Shown here: positions 24,604-33,432 of the stretch, in pieces
Numbering within the stretch: position 1 is the first letter of the stretch
Layout of the letters: every line of letters starts with the position of its first letter
NCBI GenBank assembly: GCA_019419585.1
Contig: DXZQ01000002.1
Location: 62,001-126,000 of the forward strand
Reading direction: 5' to 3'
Length of the DNA: 64,000 nt
DNA from: Collinsella sp.
GTDB taxonomy: Bacteria; Actinomycetota; Coriobacteriia; Coriobacteriales; Coriobacteriaceae
Made by a program: the position numbers and the translations under genes
The notes under the pieces: generated by a model
The model's database searches: none
Seen by the model: only the letters and a program-made list of their open reading frames with translations
What the model was told of the DNA's origin: nothing

Positions 24604-26728
24604 GTGTTTCTGGTCTAGACGCGTTTTGACGCACCGTCCGAGCCGCCATCGCAAGCGAGGCGGCTTTATGGGTCGAGCTGGTGTCGATCTGTTTATCGAA
24701 GACGGCGCCTACACCACGCTTTCCTCTGCCGTGGTCATCCTAGTGGTGCTCACGTTGTTGTTTTCGTCAACCGCGGCGATATGGAGCATGTCGCGTGCCG
24801 GGGATACCCAGGTGGCGGCCGATAGCGGCGCGCTGGCGGGTGCCAACGTAGTGTCGTCCTATCACACGGCTGCCACGGCGGTTGATGCGAGCATCTTGAG
24901 TCTGGGGCTGGCGGGGTTTGCCACGATCGGGACGGGCCTGGTCGCCATCCTCATCCCGGGTGCCGAACCAGTTGCCGGCAATATGGTCGACACCGGGATT
25001 GAGATCATTAAAACGCGCAACAAGTTTGCCAAAAGCGCATCGGAAGGCTTACAGAAAATCGAGACGGCTCTGCCGTATCTGATCGCCGCGCGTGCCACGC
25101 AGGCGGTGTCGGCGCAGGATACCGATAGTGTGACCTATACCGGTACGGCGCTTGCCGTGCCCAGGACGTCCGAGTCCGATTTCGTTGCGCTCGAGGGGTC
25201 CGAGATCTCGACCGATGCTATTAAAGACACGTCAGATGATTTAGAGCTCGCAGCCAAAAAGTTGAAGGAGGCTTCTGAGGATACGGCGAAAGCAAAAGAG
25301 CGCGCCTGGCTTGCGGACTGCGGTGGGTCGGACAAGGGCACGATTGGTGGCCGTTCGTGCATGTGGGAGCGCGCGAAGAAGCTGGCGTCGCTGCCGGGCG
25401 AGCTCAACCCACATTACGCATCGAGCGTCACGTGGGAGCCCCAGGTGGCGCTTGACCGAGCGAGAACATATTACCGTCAGCGCCTTGCTAACGAAAAGCC
25501 GCTTGGAAGCGGTGTCGAGATGCAGGCGGAGTCTGCCGCTCGAAAGGTGTTCTATCGGTATGCCGGTGAAGAGCTCGGGCGAGCCTCCATCGTGGACGAC
25601 GGCACGAGCGTCGTCGCGGACCTGCCGCTGCTGCCGCGCAACGCGGACGAGGTCAGGGCGAGCGATCTTTATACCGATGCCGCGTGGCCGACGAGCAGCA
25701 ATGACGGCAAGACGTACATCCATTATGGAACTGGCTGCCCAAACTATAAAAAGGGAGCGCCGGGAGGACTGTCATCGGTTGCTGACTTTGACGGGAGAGA
25801 AGCATGCGACCGCTGCCATTTTGGAGTCAAGACACTGGGTGCCGTCGCCGCTCCTTCTACATCGATCGAAAACGGCTTCGAGTATCACTTTGACAAGTTC
25901 AAAGACGCCATGGAAGACTACGTCGAATGCCGCAACAAAGAGCTTGAGCTCGAGCGACAGACCGAAGGCGAGGCCGATCGCGCGGGAAGCGCATTCGATC
26001 AGGCCATTAAAGCGCTTTCGGGTGAGCGTCCGCGTATCGCGCCGCCCGGTCGCAACGGCGTGGTCGCCCTTGCGGTTTCGGGCGATATGACCAGCCCCGA
26101 TCAACTTAACTCCTCGTTTAACACGGCGGTTGAGCTTGGCAGTCGCGGTGCCATCTCTGCCGCGGTGCTGGCGCCCGATGAGGCGACGGCGCAAAACAAC
26201 GTGCTTTCGCGATTTTTCTCGACATTGAAGGAACGCTCGGGTGGCGTTGCCGGCGTACTCGATGGCGTCATGGATGTCTGGGGACGGCTGCTTGTGGGAT
26301 ACGGAGACATCCAAGGTTCGGCCGACGAACTTATGGACGAGATGATTAAAGGCCTAGGAGGGGGCAGCGGCGCGTTGGGCTCCATCGCATCGTGGCTCGG
26401 CGATACCGTTTCGGCGTCCGTGGCGGCGTTGGGTCTGGAGCCGTGCGACTTGCGCCTGCGAAAGCCAGTGCTGACTGATTCCGCCAACGTCATTAAGAGC
26501 CCGGGGTCTGACATTGCCGGTCTCTCTCAAGCGCAAGACAAGCTGCGAAGTATTCCGTTGGGCGTGACCGATCCCAAGGCGCTTTGCGAGGCGTTGGAAT
26601 ATCAAGTCGAGCGCACCATCAGCGGTACGGTGCTCACACTTGCGGAGATTCCTCTGCCCGGCGGCGGCTCCATCCCGCTTACCGTCGATGTCGCCACGCT
26701 GGTTGGCGCTCTGGGCGGTGGGTCGTAA
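24575..26728 (+). CDS. TadG-like protein with N-terminal Tad domain
   Basis: The 717-residue protein has a basic N-terminus and then an acidic segment FIEDGAYTTLSSAVVIL. A single helix follows, and then AGDTQVAADSGALAGANVV, the hallmark of the putative Flp pilus-assembly TadE/G-like domain. The large remainder (about 600 residues) is extracellular and helical, and includes a Cys cluster with GCPNY and then CDRCHFG at about residues 390-415. The cluster could bind metal or form disulfides. The ATG follows GGAGGGAGATT and overlaps the TadE-like gene. Its role may be structural or adhesive; I cannot tell which. Confidence 0.75.
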   Translation: MIRGLLHGIKCFWSRRVLTHRPSRHRKRGGFMGRAGVDLFIEDGAYTTLSSAVVILVVLTLLFSSTAAIWSMSRAGDTQVAADSGALAGANVVSSYHTAATAVDASILSLGLAGFATIGTGLVAILIPGAEPVAGNMVDTGIEIIKTRNKFAKSASEGLQKIETALPYLIAARATQAVSAQDTDSVTYTGTALAVPRTSESDFVALEGSEISTDAIKDTSDDLELAAKKLKEASEDTAKAKERAWLADCGGSDKGTIGGRSCMWERAKKLASLPGELNPHYASSVTWEPQVALDRARTYYRQRLANEKPLGSGVEMQAESAARKVFYRYAGEELGRASIVDDGTSVVADLPLLPRNADEVRASDLYTDAAWPTSSNDGKTYIHYGTGCPNYKKGAPGGLSSVADFDGREACDRCHFGVKTLGAVAAPSTSIENGFEYHFDKFKDAMEDYVECRNKELELERQTEGEADRAGSAFDQAIKALSGERPRIAPPGRNGVVALAVSGDMTSPDQLNSSFNTAVELGSRGAISAAVLAPDEATAQNNVLSRFFSTLKERSGGVAGVLDGVMDVWGRLLVGYGDIQGSADELMDEMIKGLGGGSGALGSIASWLGDTVSASVAALGLEPCDLRLRKPVLTDSANVIKSPGSDIAGLSQAQDKLRSIPLGVTDPKALCEALEYQVERTISGTVLTLAEIPLPGGGSIPLTVDVATLVGALGGGS

Positions 26729-27204
26729 TGAGTATCCGCATGCGTCTGCGCGAGGAGCGCGCCCAAGCGACGGTGGAGATGGCAGTGGTTACGCCCGTTT
26801 TGCTGGTGCTGGCACTCATCGTATACAACGTCATGATCTTTGCCAGCGCTGTCGCGCGCTTCGACCGCGTGGTGCCCGACATCGTGTTGGCGCACGCCGT
26901 GGCGTCGGAGGGGGAGGGCGACGAAAGCTCTGCCGATGCCTCGGCGACGGTTCAGACTCAAATTCTGAATGCCATGGAAGGCTATGACTTGCAGATCGAA
27001 GTGTCGAGCGAGCAAGGCGCGGAGGCATCGGATGGTGGTCTGCTCTCCCTATCCGGTACGTTTAGGACCTACACCTGCACCATGCACTATGAGCCGTGGC
27101 CGACTTCTCTCAGCATCGCTGGCGTTCCGCTGGGGGCGCCGACAACGTTGTCGCACGAGCGCGCGGTGACGGTCGATCCATGGCGTCCGGGGGTGGTCAT
27201 GTGA
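26728..27204 (+). CDS. TadE-like pseudopilin
   Basis: This 158-residue protein begins MSIRMRLREERAQATVEMAV, with the Glu-containing pseudopilin motif, followed by a membrane helix TPVLLVLALIVYNVMIF and a small extracellular domain. The start shares one base with the stop of the TadG-like gene (TAATG). With the other TadE- and Flp-like genes it makes four short pilin-like proteins in a row of six genes. Confidence 0.78.
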   Translation: MSIRMRLREERAQATVEMAVVTPVLLVLALIVYNVMIFASAVARFDRVVPDIVLAHAVASEGEGDESSADASATVQTQILNAMEGYDLQIEVSSEQGAEASDGGLLSLSGTFRTYTCTMHYEPWPTSLSIAGVPLGAPTTLSHERAVTVDPWRPGVVM

Positions 27205-27560
27205 CCGCGGTCTCGTCCTACATCGCCTACGCGCGGGCACTCAACAGGCTGGGTTGGACGCCGGCCGAGTTTGCGGTGGCGGAGTCGTTTGTCGTGCGCC
27301 TGCGCGGCATGCTGGGACGGCGTCCGGTTGCCGCCAACGGCTTGCCGCTCGTCATGGCGTTTCCACGCTGCTCTTCGGTCCATACGTGTTTTATGGCCTA
27401 TCCCATCGACATCGCCTTCATCGATCGCGACGGCAATATCCTCGCGCGCTACGAAAACGTATGTCCCTGGCGTATGTGCTCCTGCCCCGGCGCCTGGGCC
27501 GTACTAGAGCGTCCTTCAATCATTGTTTCGACCCCTGCTCTCCAACGCGTGCCGGCTTAA
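27201..27560 (+). CDS. DUF192 family protein
   Basis: This 119-residue protein contains the DUF192 core: FPRCSSVHTCFMAYPIDIAF, then IDRDGNILARYENVCPWRM. DUF192 is a small beta-barrel family of unknown function. Here it lacks the signal peptide some members have. The GTG start overlaps the stop of the upstream TadE-like gene, and GGGGGTGG precedes it, so it belongs to the pilus operon. A link to the pilus is inferred from position only. Confidence 0.78.
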   Translation: MTAVSSYIAYARALNRLGWTPAEFAVAESFVVRLRGMLGRRPVAANGLPLVMAFPRCSSVHTCFMAYPIDIAFIDRDGNILARYENVCPWRMCSCPGAWAVLERPSIIVSTPALQRVPA

Positions 27561-27618
27561 GAATTGGCGACAGCGGACTTTCGTCATACGAAATTGGGTA
27601 AGATGGAGGAGAAGATGC

Positions 27619-27909
27619 ATGGATGTTGAGATCCATCCCAACGCTAAAAAGCACCTGACGGAAAAGCAGGTGCTTAGCGCTTGGCTTGCGGTTACTGAGT
27701 GCATTCGTCGCGAGCCGAAGGACGAGCCGCCGAGATGGCTTGCGATTGGATGGCTCCCAGACGGACGAAGCGTGGAGCTTGTCGCGGTCGAGCTTGTCCG
27801 TGGGGGCTTATCATTCATGCCTTGTCTCCAGTCCAGAAGAAATTTTGGCAGGAGATTGAACGGGCTCGGCAAAGGGGTCGATGATGGGCAAGACGTATAC
27901 GGCCGCTAA
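27619..27909 (+). pseudogene. Frameshifted toxin-like gene of a toxin-antitoxin pair
   Basis: The frame starts after GGAGGAGAAG with MDVEIHPNAKKHLTEKQV and continues to VELVAVELVRGG, then reads into sequence without sense. In the next frame, right after a run of five G (27802-27806), the sequence reads LIIHALSPVQKKFWQEIERA and ends at a TGA that overlaps the next start as ATGA. One missing G would restore an 88-residue protein tightly coupled to the following gene. The fold is unknown; the size and partner suggest a small toxin. As written, the frame continues 25 bp into the partner gene. Confidence 0.65.
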
Positions 27910-28168
27910 TGGTCAGGTTGTAACGGATGAAATGATTGACGCGTGGTGCGAGTCGTACGAGCGCGGAGAGTTTCCGGATGGCGAACACACCGTTGGTGGG
28001 ATCGTGCATGGACGGCCCCCACTCTCGGGTGAGGGGACGGCAACGCTGTCGGTCAAGATTCCTCTGGGAATGAAGGAGGCCATTCGTCGACGGGCGGCTG
28101 CCGAGGGGATGACGCCAAGTGAGTTTGCCCGTGCGGCTCTGAGCGAAAAACTTCTTGCTGCCGGCTGA
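27884..28168 (+). CDS. Ribbon-helix-helix antitoxin-like protein
   Basis: The C-terminal half of this 94-residue protein, TLSVKIPLGMKEAIRRRAAA followed by EGMTPSEFARAAL, is a classical ribbon-helix-helix DNA-binding domain. The N-terminal half would bind the toxin. Two adjacent ATG codons are possible; the second lies 6 nt after AAAGGGG and is preferred. Such antitoxins usually repress their own operon. The partner gene upstream is frameshifted in this sequence. Confidence 0.7.
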   Translation: MGKTYTAANGQVVTDEMIDAWCESYERGEFPDGEHTVGGIVHGRPPLSGEGTATLSVKIPLGMKEAIRRRAAAEGMTPSEFARAALSEKLLAAG

Positions 28169-28291
28169 TGCCTCTGACGTGCCGATTTAAAGAACCGAGG
28201 CTGTGCTCAAAAACTTTTTTGAAATTCTCGGTTGACCGGAACGCGTCCTTGGTTATACTAATCAAGCCTTGAAACAAGGCACACCTCAAAT

Positions 28292-28346
<55 letters not shown>

Positions 28347-28364
<18 letters not shown>

Positions 28365-28599
28365 CCTTGAATTGACTAGGACCTCTGCAAAGGGGTCCTT
28401 TTCTTTTATGTAGCCCTCGCACGGAATCGAACCCCGTGAGGGCGCGGAGCTGAGTAAACGCGTAAGCGTTTGCCAGCGCAGCTCGCAAGGCGCGTAAGCG
28501 CCGCAGCGGTCCGTCCGCGCAGCGCGCGGACGCGATTCCCTTCCCCGCCACCTTGAATTGACTAGGACCTCTGCAAAGGGGTCCTTTTCTTTTATGTAG
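28347..28599 (+). repeat. tRNA-tail duplication element at tRNA-Phe
   Basis: A 67-nt segment from the T-loop C through the acceptor and terminator (28347-28413) is repeated without change at 28533-28599, offset 186. The 119 nt between them begin with a reverse-complement T-arm piece (GGAATCGAACCCC). Three hairpins follow: AAACGC-GTAA-GCGTTT (28456-28471) inside GAGCTG/CAGCTC, GGCGC-GTAA-GCGCC, and GTCCGCGC-AGC-GCGCGGAC (28513-28531). GGAATCG at the left end and CGATTCC at the second tail are inverted repeats. Confidence 0.9.
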
Positions 28600-28744
28600 G
28601 GTTCTGCGGAAACTGCGTCCCAGAATAAGGGCTCAGAACGGGACACACTTTCCGGTGCCTGCCTCCGGCGCGCGTACACACCTCGTCGCACCATTCCGAG
28701 CCCGCCCGCCCCAGACATTCCTCCCACTTTCGCTTCACTTTACA

Positions 28745-28781
28745 GACCGTTCGGTCGCCTGTCCGCACACGCGGGTATACT
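28745..28781 (+). promoter_or_regulatory. Possible TetR-type operator and -10 upstream of the GH5 gene
   Basis: GACCGTTCGGTC (28745-28756) is a perfect 12-bp palindrome, flanked by ACA and, after a short gap, TGT. ACCG-N2-CGGT cores are common in TetR-family operators. A -10-like TATACT lies at 28776-28781, so the palindrome covers the -35 position. The rest of the gap upstream shows nothing I can name. Confidence 0.4.
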
Positions 28782-28846
28782 CAAAACGATACTTATCCTA
28801 TGCAATACGATGCGGGTTCGACCTGCATGATCCGAAGGGGGCAGTG

Positions 28847-29908
28847 ATGGAGAGGATACTCGGCGTTAATCTCTCTGGCTGGTTTATTCCCGAGCCTTGG
28901 GTGACCCCGTCGCTGTACGCGGCGACCGGTGCATCCAACGCGGCCGAGCTACAGGAGGCCATGGGTACCGCCGCCTATAACGAGCGCATGCGCCGCCATT
29001 ACGAGACGTTTGTGAGCGAGGACGATTTTCGTCGCATGGCGCAGATCGGTCTCAATGCCGTGCGTCTGCCGGTGCCTTGGTATGCCTTTGGCTCACAGGA
29101 GTCCGATGCCTCCTACATATCGGTTGTCGATTACATCGACCGCGCGATTGAGTGGGCTGCCAAGTACGACATCCGCGTGCTGCTCGATCTGGCAACTGTG
29201 CCCGGTGGCCAGGGCGATTCCAACGATTCGCCCACCACGCCGGAGGCTGTTGCCGAGTGGCATTCGTCCACCAACGGCCGTCACGTCGCACTCGACGTGC
29301 TCGAGCGCTTGGCCGATCGCTATGGCGAGGCCGAGAGCCTGCTGGGCATTGAGCTGCTGGACACGCCGCAGATGAGCGTTCGCAAGAGCCTCTTCACCAT
29401 GACGGATGGCATTCCGGCCCACTACCTGCGCAATTTCTATCGCGATGCCTACGAGCTCGTTCGTTCGTATATGCCCGAGGATAAGATCGTCGTCTTCTCG
29501 TCGTCGGGGCATCCCAGCGAGTGGAAGCATTTTATGCGCGGCGCCAAGTACAAGAACGTCTACATGGACCTTCACCTGTACCATTACCGTGACGAATATG
29601 CGCTCGACATCACGAGCCCCCGCGGGCTGACGACGGCGATTTCGCGCAACAAGCGCGAGCTCAAAGAGGCGATTTCGACTGGGTTCCCCGTGCTGGTGGG
29701 CGAATGGTCGGGTGCGGCGATCTTTGCCAACTCGTCGGTTACGCCCGAGGGCCGCAATGCCTACGAGCGCGTGTTTATCGCCAACCAGCTGGCTTCGTTT
29801 GCGCCGGCTGCCGGTTGGTTCTTCCAAACGTGGAAGACCGAGAAGCGCATTGCAGCATGGGACGCCCGCGCGGCGCTCGGTACGCTCGAGCGCGGCATGA
29901 TTGAATAG
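28847..29908 (+). CDS. GH5-family glycoside hydrolase-like protein, altered acid/base site
   Basis: The fold is that of glycoside hydrolase family 5, close to exo-1,3-beta-glucanases. GVNLSGWFIPEPW stands at the N-terminus, NAVRLPVPWYAF at about residue 70, and the nucleophile strand FPVLVGEWSGA at about 290. The strand that should carry the acid/base Glu reads LLGIELLDTPQ, where relatives have LLNEP, so the Asn-Glu pair is replaced by Asp-Thr. The 353-residue protein has no signal peptide, so it acts inside the cell if at all. The start follows GAAGGGGGCAGTG. It may be inactive or have changed chemistry. It is probably co-transcribed with rsmI. Confidence 0.75.
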   Translation: MERILGVNLSGWFIPEPWVTPSLYAATGASNAAELQEAMGTAAYNERMRRHYETFVSEDDFRRMAQIGLNAVRLPVPWYAFGSQESDASYISVVDYIDRAIEWAAKYDIRVLLDLATVPGGQGDSNDSPTTPEAVAEWHSSTNGRHVALDVLERLADRYGEAESLLGIELLDTPQMSVRKSLFTMTDGIPAHYLRNFYRDAYELVRSYMPEDKIVVFSSSGHPSEWKHFMRGAKYKNVYMDLHLYHYRDEYALDITSPRGLTTAISRNKRELKEAISTGFPVLVGEWSGAAIFANSSVTPEGRNAYERVFIANQLASFAPAAGWFFQTWKTEKRIAAWDARAALGTLERGMIE

Positions 29909-29914
29909 GTTGAT

Positions 29915-30793
29915 ATGACGCAAAACAGCGCCCATACGGGCAAACTCTATGTGGTCGGCACGCCCATCGGCAACCTAGGCGACCTGTCCCCGCGCGTTGG
30001 CGAGGCTTTTGCCGCCGCCGATGCCATTTGCTGCGAAGACACGCGTGTGACGTCAAAGCTGCTGATGCACCTGGGTATTTCCAAGCCGCTTGTCCGTTGC
30101 GACGAGAATGTGATCGCTAGCCGCGCTGCCGGCCTGGTCGACCGTCTGCTGGCGGGGGAGACCCTCGCCTTTGCCTCGGACGCCGGCATGCCGAGCGTGT
30201 CCGATCCCGGCCAGGCGCTGGTCGAGGCGGCGCGTGAGGCCGATGTGCCTGTCGAAGTTATTCCCGGGCCCTCTGCTTGCGTCACGGCACTCGTTTCGTC
30301 CGGCATTCCCTGCGAGCATTTTTTCTTCGAGGGCTTTTTGGGCCGAAAGCACGGCGACCGTGTGCGCCGTTTGCAGCGCCTTGCCGTGGTGCCCGGCGCA
30401 CTCATCTTCTACGAGTCTCCACATCGCATCGTGGCGACGCTCGAGGCCGTGGCGGAGGTCTTTCCCCAGCGTGAGCTTGCCGTCTGCCGCGAACTCACCA
30501 AGCTGCACGAGGAGGTCTTGCGCGGGCCCGCTGACCAGCTTGCCGAGGAGCTGCGTGCTCGCGGCGAGGTAAAGGGCGAGATTGCGCTGGTCATCGCGCC
30601 GCCGAGCGAGGACGAGGAGGCCGGCATCGCGCCGGTTGGCGCTGCGGTAGCGGATCCCGACGATGCCCTGCGCGAGGATATCCGCACCGCGCTCGAGGAG
30701 GGGGAGCCCGCCTCTGCGGTGGCCAAGCGCCTGTCTCAGAAGTATTCGCGCCGCAAGCGCGATGTCTATGCCATGGTGCTCGATATGCAATAG
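29915..30793 (+). CDS. rsmI: 16S rRNA (cytidine-1402-2'-O)-methyltransferase
   Basis: RsmI methylates the ribose of C1402 in the ribosomal P site using S-adenosylmethionine. The 292-residue protein shows the family motifs GKLYVVGTPIGNLGDLSPR, ICCEDTRVTSKLL, ASDAGMPSVSDPG, IPGPSACVTALVSSGIP and FYESPHRI. A C-terminal extension carries KRLSQKYSRRKRDVY. It starts 6 bp after the GH5-like gene and precedes metG, a common neighbourhood in actinobacteria and firmicutes. Confidence 0.95.
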   Translation: MTQNSAHTGKLYVVGTPIGNLGDLSPRVGEAFAAADAICCEDTRVTSKLLMHLGISKPLVRCDENVIASRAAGLVDRLLAGETLAFASDAGMPSVSDPGQALVEAAREADVPVEVIPGPSACVTALVSSGIPCEHFFFEGFLGRKHGDRVRRLQRLAVVPGALIFYESPHRIVATLEAVAEVFPQRELAVCRELTKLHEEVLRGPADQLAEELRARGEVKGEIALVIAPPSEDEEAGIAPVGAAVADPDDALREDIRTALEEGEPASAVAKRLSQKYSRRKRDVYAMVLDMQ

Positions 30794-30862
30794 ATGGAGG
30801 ATATCCAGCCCTTGCGCTAGAATCATCCCCTGTATGCAACGTTTTTCTGGAGGACAAACCCC

Positions 30863-32464
30863 ATGGATCAAAGCAAGCCTTCGTTCTTTATCACGACGCC
30901 CATCTACTACGTCAACGCCGATCCGCACCTGGGCACGGCTTATTCCACCATCATCGCCGACGTTCAGGCTCGCTATCGCCGCTCCGCCGGCTATAACGTC
31001 AAGTTCCTGACCGGCATGGACGAGCACGGCGAGAAGGTCGCCGAGGCTGCGGCCAAGCATGGCATGACGCCGCAGGAGTGGACCGACAGCCAGGCTCCGC
31101 ACTTCAAGGAGCTTTGGAGCAAGCTCGAGATCTCCAACGACGACTTCATCCGCACCACCGAGCCGCGCCAGCATCATGCCGTGCAGTACCTGTGGGAGCG
31201 CATGAAGGAGTCCGGTTACCTGTATAAGGGCAGCTACGACGGTTGGTATTGCGTGCCTGACGAGACCTACTTCACCGATACGCAGGTCCAGAAGGGCGAC
31301 GAGGAGTACGGCAGCGTCGGCCAGCACCTGTGCCCCGACTGCCACCGTCCGCTTGAGCGCGTGCAGGAGGAGTCCTACTTCTTTAAGCTTTCCGCCTTCC
31401 AGGACAAGCTGCTCAAGCTCTATGACGAGCACCCCGACTTTGTCGAGCCTGCGTTCCGCATGAACGAGGTTCGCAGCTTTGTCGAGGGCGGCCTTAACGA
31501 CCTATCCGTGAGCCGTACGAGCTTTGACTGGGGCATTCAGGTCCCGTTTGACGAGGGCCACGTGACGTATGTGTGGTTCGATGCGCTGCTCAACTATATG
31601 ACGGCCGTCGGCTACGGTGTCGACACCGACGAGGCGCGTGCCGAGCTGGCCTATCGCTGGCCCGCGCAGTTCCACATCGTGGGTAAGGACATCATCCGCT
31701 TCCACTGCGTCATTTGGCCCGCCATGCTCATGGCCATTGGCGAGGCCCTGCCCGAGCACGTCTTTGCCCACGGCTTCCTGACCGTGCGCAATGCCGAGAC
31801 TGGCAAGGCCGAGAAGATGTCCAAGAGCCGCGGCAACGCCATCGCTCCGCAGGACGTTATCGACATGCTGGGCGTCGAGGGCTATCGCTACTACTTCATG
31901 ACCGACGTCGTCCCCGGTACCGACGGCGCCATCAGCTTCGACCGCATGGAGCAGGTCTACAACGCCGACCTGGCCAACAGCTGGGGCAACCTTATCTCGC
32001 GTTCGCTCAACATGAGCGGCAAGTACTTTGACGGTTGCGCGCCCGCCAAGCCCGCATCGTTCGATGCGTTCGACAACCCGCTGGCAAAGATCGCCGATGG
32101 TCTGGTCGAGCGCTACATGGCCAAGATGGACGTGCTCGATTACGGCGGAGCCAAGGACGAGGTCATGGAGCTCATCCATGCCGCCAACCACTACATCGAG
32201 GACTCTGAGCCTTGGGCACTTGCCAAGGACGAGGCCAAGGCTGACGAGCTGGCTTTTGTGATCTACAACCTGCTCGAGGCCATCCGCATTGCCGCCCACC
32301 TGCTGATGCCGCTCATGCCTCAGACCTCTGCCGAGGCCCTGCGCCGCCTGTCCTGCGAGGACGAGGCCGCGACCGACGACCTCAAGGGCATTTGCGCTTG
32401 GGGCCTGCTTGCCGGCGGTCAGCCTGTCGAGAAGGGCGAGCCGCTGTTCCCGCGTCTGGGCTAA
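30863..32464 (+). CDS. metG: Methionine--tRNA ligase
   Basis: MetG charges initiator and elongator tRNA-Met. The 533-residue class I enzyme has the HIGH-equivalent PHLGTAYSTIIAD near residue 17, a zinc knuckle with LCPDCHRP, the WFDALLNY motif, and the KMSKS loop (residues 318-322). It has the anticodon-binding helices but lacks the C-terminal EMAP/Trbp111-like dimerisation domain found in longer forms. The start follows TGGAGGACAAACCCC. Confidence 0.96.
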   Translation: MDQSKPSFFITTPIYYVNADPHLGTAYSTIIADVQARYRRSAGYNVKFLTGMDEHGEKVAEAAAKHGMTPQEWTDSQAPHFKELWSKLEISNDDFIRTTEPRQHHAVQYLWERMKESGYLYKGSYDGWYCVPDETYFTDTQVQKGDEEYGSVGQHLCPDCHRPLERVQEESYFFKLSAFQDKLLKLYDEHPDFVEPAFRMNEVRSFVEGGLNDLSVSRTSFDWGIQVPFDEGHVTYVWFDALLNYMTAVGYGVDTDEARAELAYRWPAQFHIVGKDIIRFHCVIWPAMLMAIGEALPEHVFAHGFLTVRNAETGKAEKMSKSRGNAIAPQDVIDMLGVEGYRYYFMTDVVPGTDGAISFDRMEQVYNADLANSWGNLISRSLNMSGKYFDGCAPAKPASFDAFDNPLAKIADGLVERYMAKMDVLDYGGAKDEVMELIHAANHYIEDSEPWALAKDEAKADELAFVIYNLLEAIRIAAHLLMPLMPQTSAEALRRLSCEDEAATDDLKGICAWGLLAGGQPVEKGEPLFPRLG

Positions 32465-32505
32465 GACGCGGCGCGCCATATCGGCAATTTGCTGTTTAGA
32501 TGTAA

Positions 32506-32537
32506 GGGCATGGCCGCCACGGTCCATGCCCTTTCGT
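32506..32537 (+). terminator. Terminator after metG
   Basis: GGGCATGG (32506-32513) pairs with CCATGCCC (32524-32531), followed by TTTCGTTTC. The T-run is interrupted, so termination may be incomplete. Confidence 0.65.
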
Positions 32538-32571
32538 TTCAAGACGCCGCCATCATGCTAAGGAGGCAACT

Positions 32572-33432
32572 ATGACAACTTCGCCTTTGGCAAACCCCAC
32601 GGCAACAAGGGAGCTGCTGGAGGAGTTTGGCCTTGCGACCAAGCATCGCCTGGGCCAGAACTTCCTGATCGACAACCATGTGATCGAGCGCATTTGCGAG
32701 CTTGCCGAGCTTGCGGGCGATGAGCGCGTGCTCGAGGTTGGTCCGGGCGTTGGCACGCTCACGCTTGCGCTGTTGCAGGAGGCGGCGTGCGTCACGTCGA
32801 TCGAAGCAGATCCCGAGCTCGAACCGGTGCTCGACGCCCATGCCGCCGACTATGCCAACTTCCGCTTTATCATGGGCGACGCGCTTAAGGTGGGCCCGGA
32901 GCAGATTGAGCAGGCCGCCGGCGGCGAGCCCACGGTATTTGTCGCGAACTTGCCCTATAACGTGGCGGCGACGATCATTTTGCAATTTTTCCAGACGATG
33001 CCGGCGCTCAAGCGTGCCGTCGTCATGGTGCAAAAGGAGGTTGCCGATCGCATTGCCGCAGTGCCGGGCAACAAGACCTATGGCGGCTATACGGCAAAGC
33101 TCGGCCTGTATGCGCAGGTGACGGGTCGCTTTGAGGTGCCGCCGCGTTGCTTTATGCCAGCGCCGCACGTGGACTCGGCCGTCGTGCGTATCGACCGTGT
33201 TGACGGCGTGGTGCCCGAGGGGCTCGATCGCGAGTTCGTGGCTCGTGTGATCGACGCTGCATTTGCTCAGCGGCGCAAGACCATCCGAAATTCCATGAGC
33301 GCCAACGGTTTTGCCAAGGACGTGCTCGATGCCGCTTTTGAGGTTTGCGGTATCGCACCCACCACGCGCGCCGAGACGCTCGATGTTGCCGACTTTGTCC
33401 GTCTGGCCCGGGAGCTAATCCATGACGCCTAA
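32572..33432 (+). CDS. rsmA: 16S rRNA (adenine-1518/1519-N6)-dimethyltransferase
   Basis: RsmA (KsgA) dimethylates two adenines at the 3' end of 16S rRNA late in 30S assembly. The 286-residue protein has LGQNFLIDNHVIERI, the SAM-binding loop VLEVGPGVGTLT, the acidic IEADPELE, and the catalytic motif NLPYNVAATII. The C-terminal RNA-binding helices include FAQRRKTIRNSM. The SD is TAAGGAGGC. The last 11 bp overlap tatD; the usual arrangement in related genomes is metG-tatD-rsmA or similar. Confidence 0.96.
   Translation: MTTSPLANPTATRELLEEFGLATKHRLGQNFLIDNHVIERICELAELAGDERVLEVGPGVGTLTLALLQEAACVTSIEADPELEPVLDAHAADYANFRFIMGDALKVGPEQIEQAAGGEPTVFVANLPYNVAATIILQFFQTMPALKRAVVMVQKEVADRIAAVPGNKTYGGYTAKLGLYAQVTGRFEVPPRCFMPAPHVDSAVVRIDRVDGVVPEGLDREFVARVIDAAFAQRRKTIRNSMSANGFAKDVLDAAFEVCGIAPTTRAETLDVADFVRLARELIHDA

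Noticed and set aside
28414..28532. Insertion sequence or integrative element with its own recombinase
   Set aside because: The interval is only 119 nt and holds no open frame of useful length; the same holds for the other five copies.
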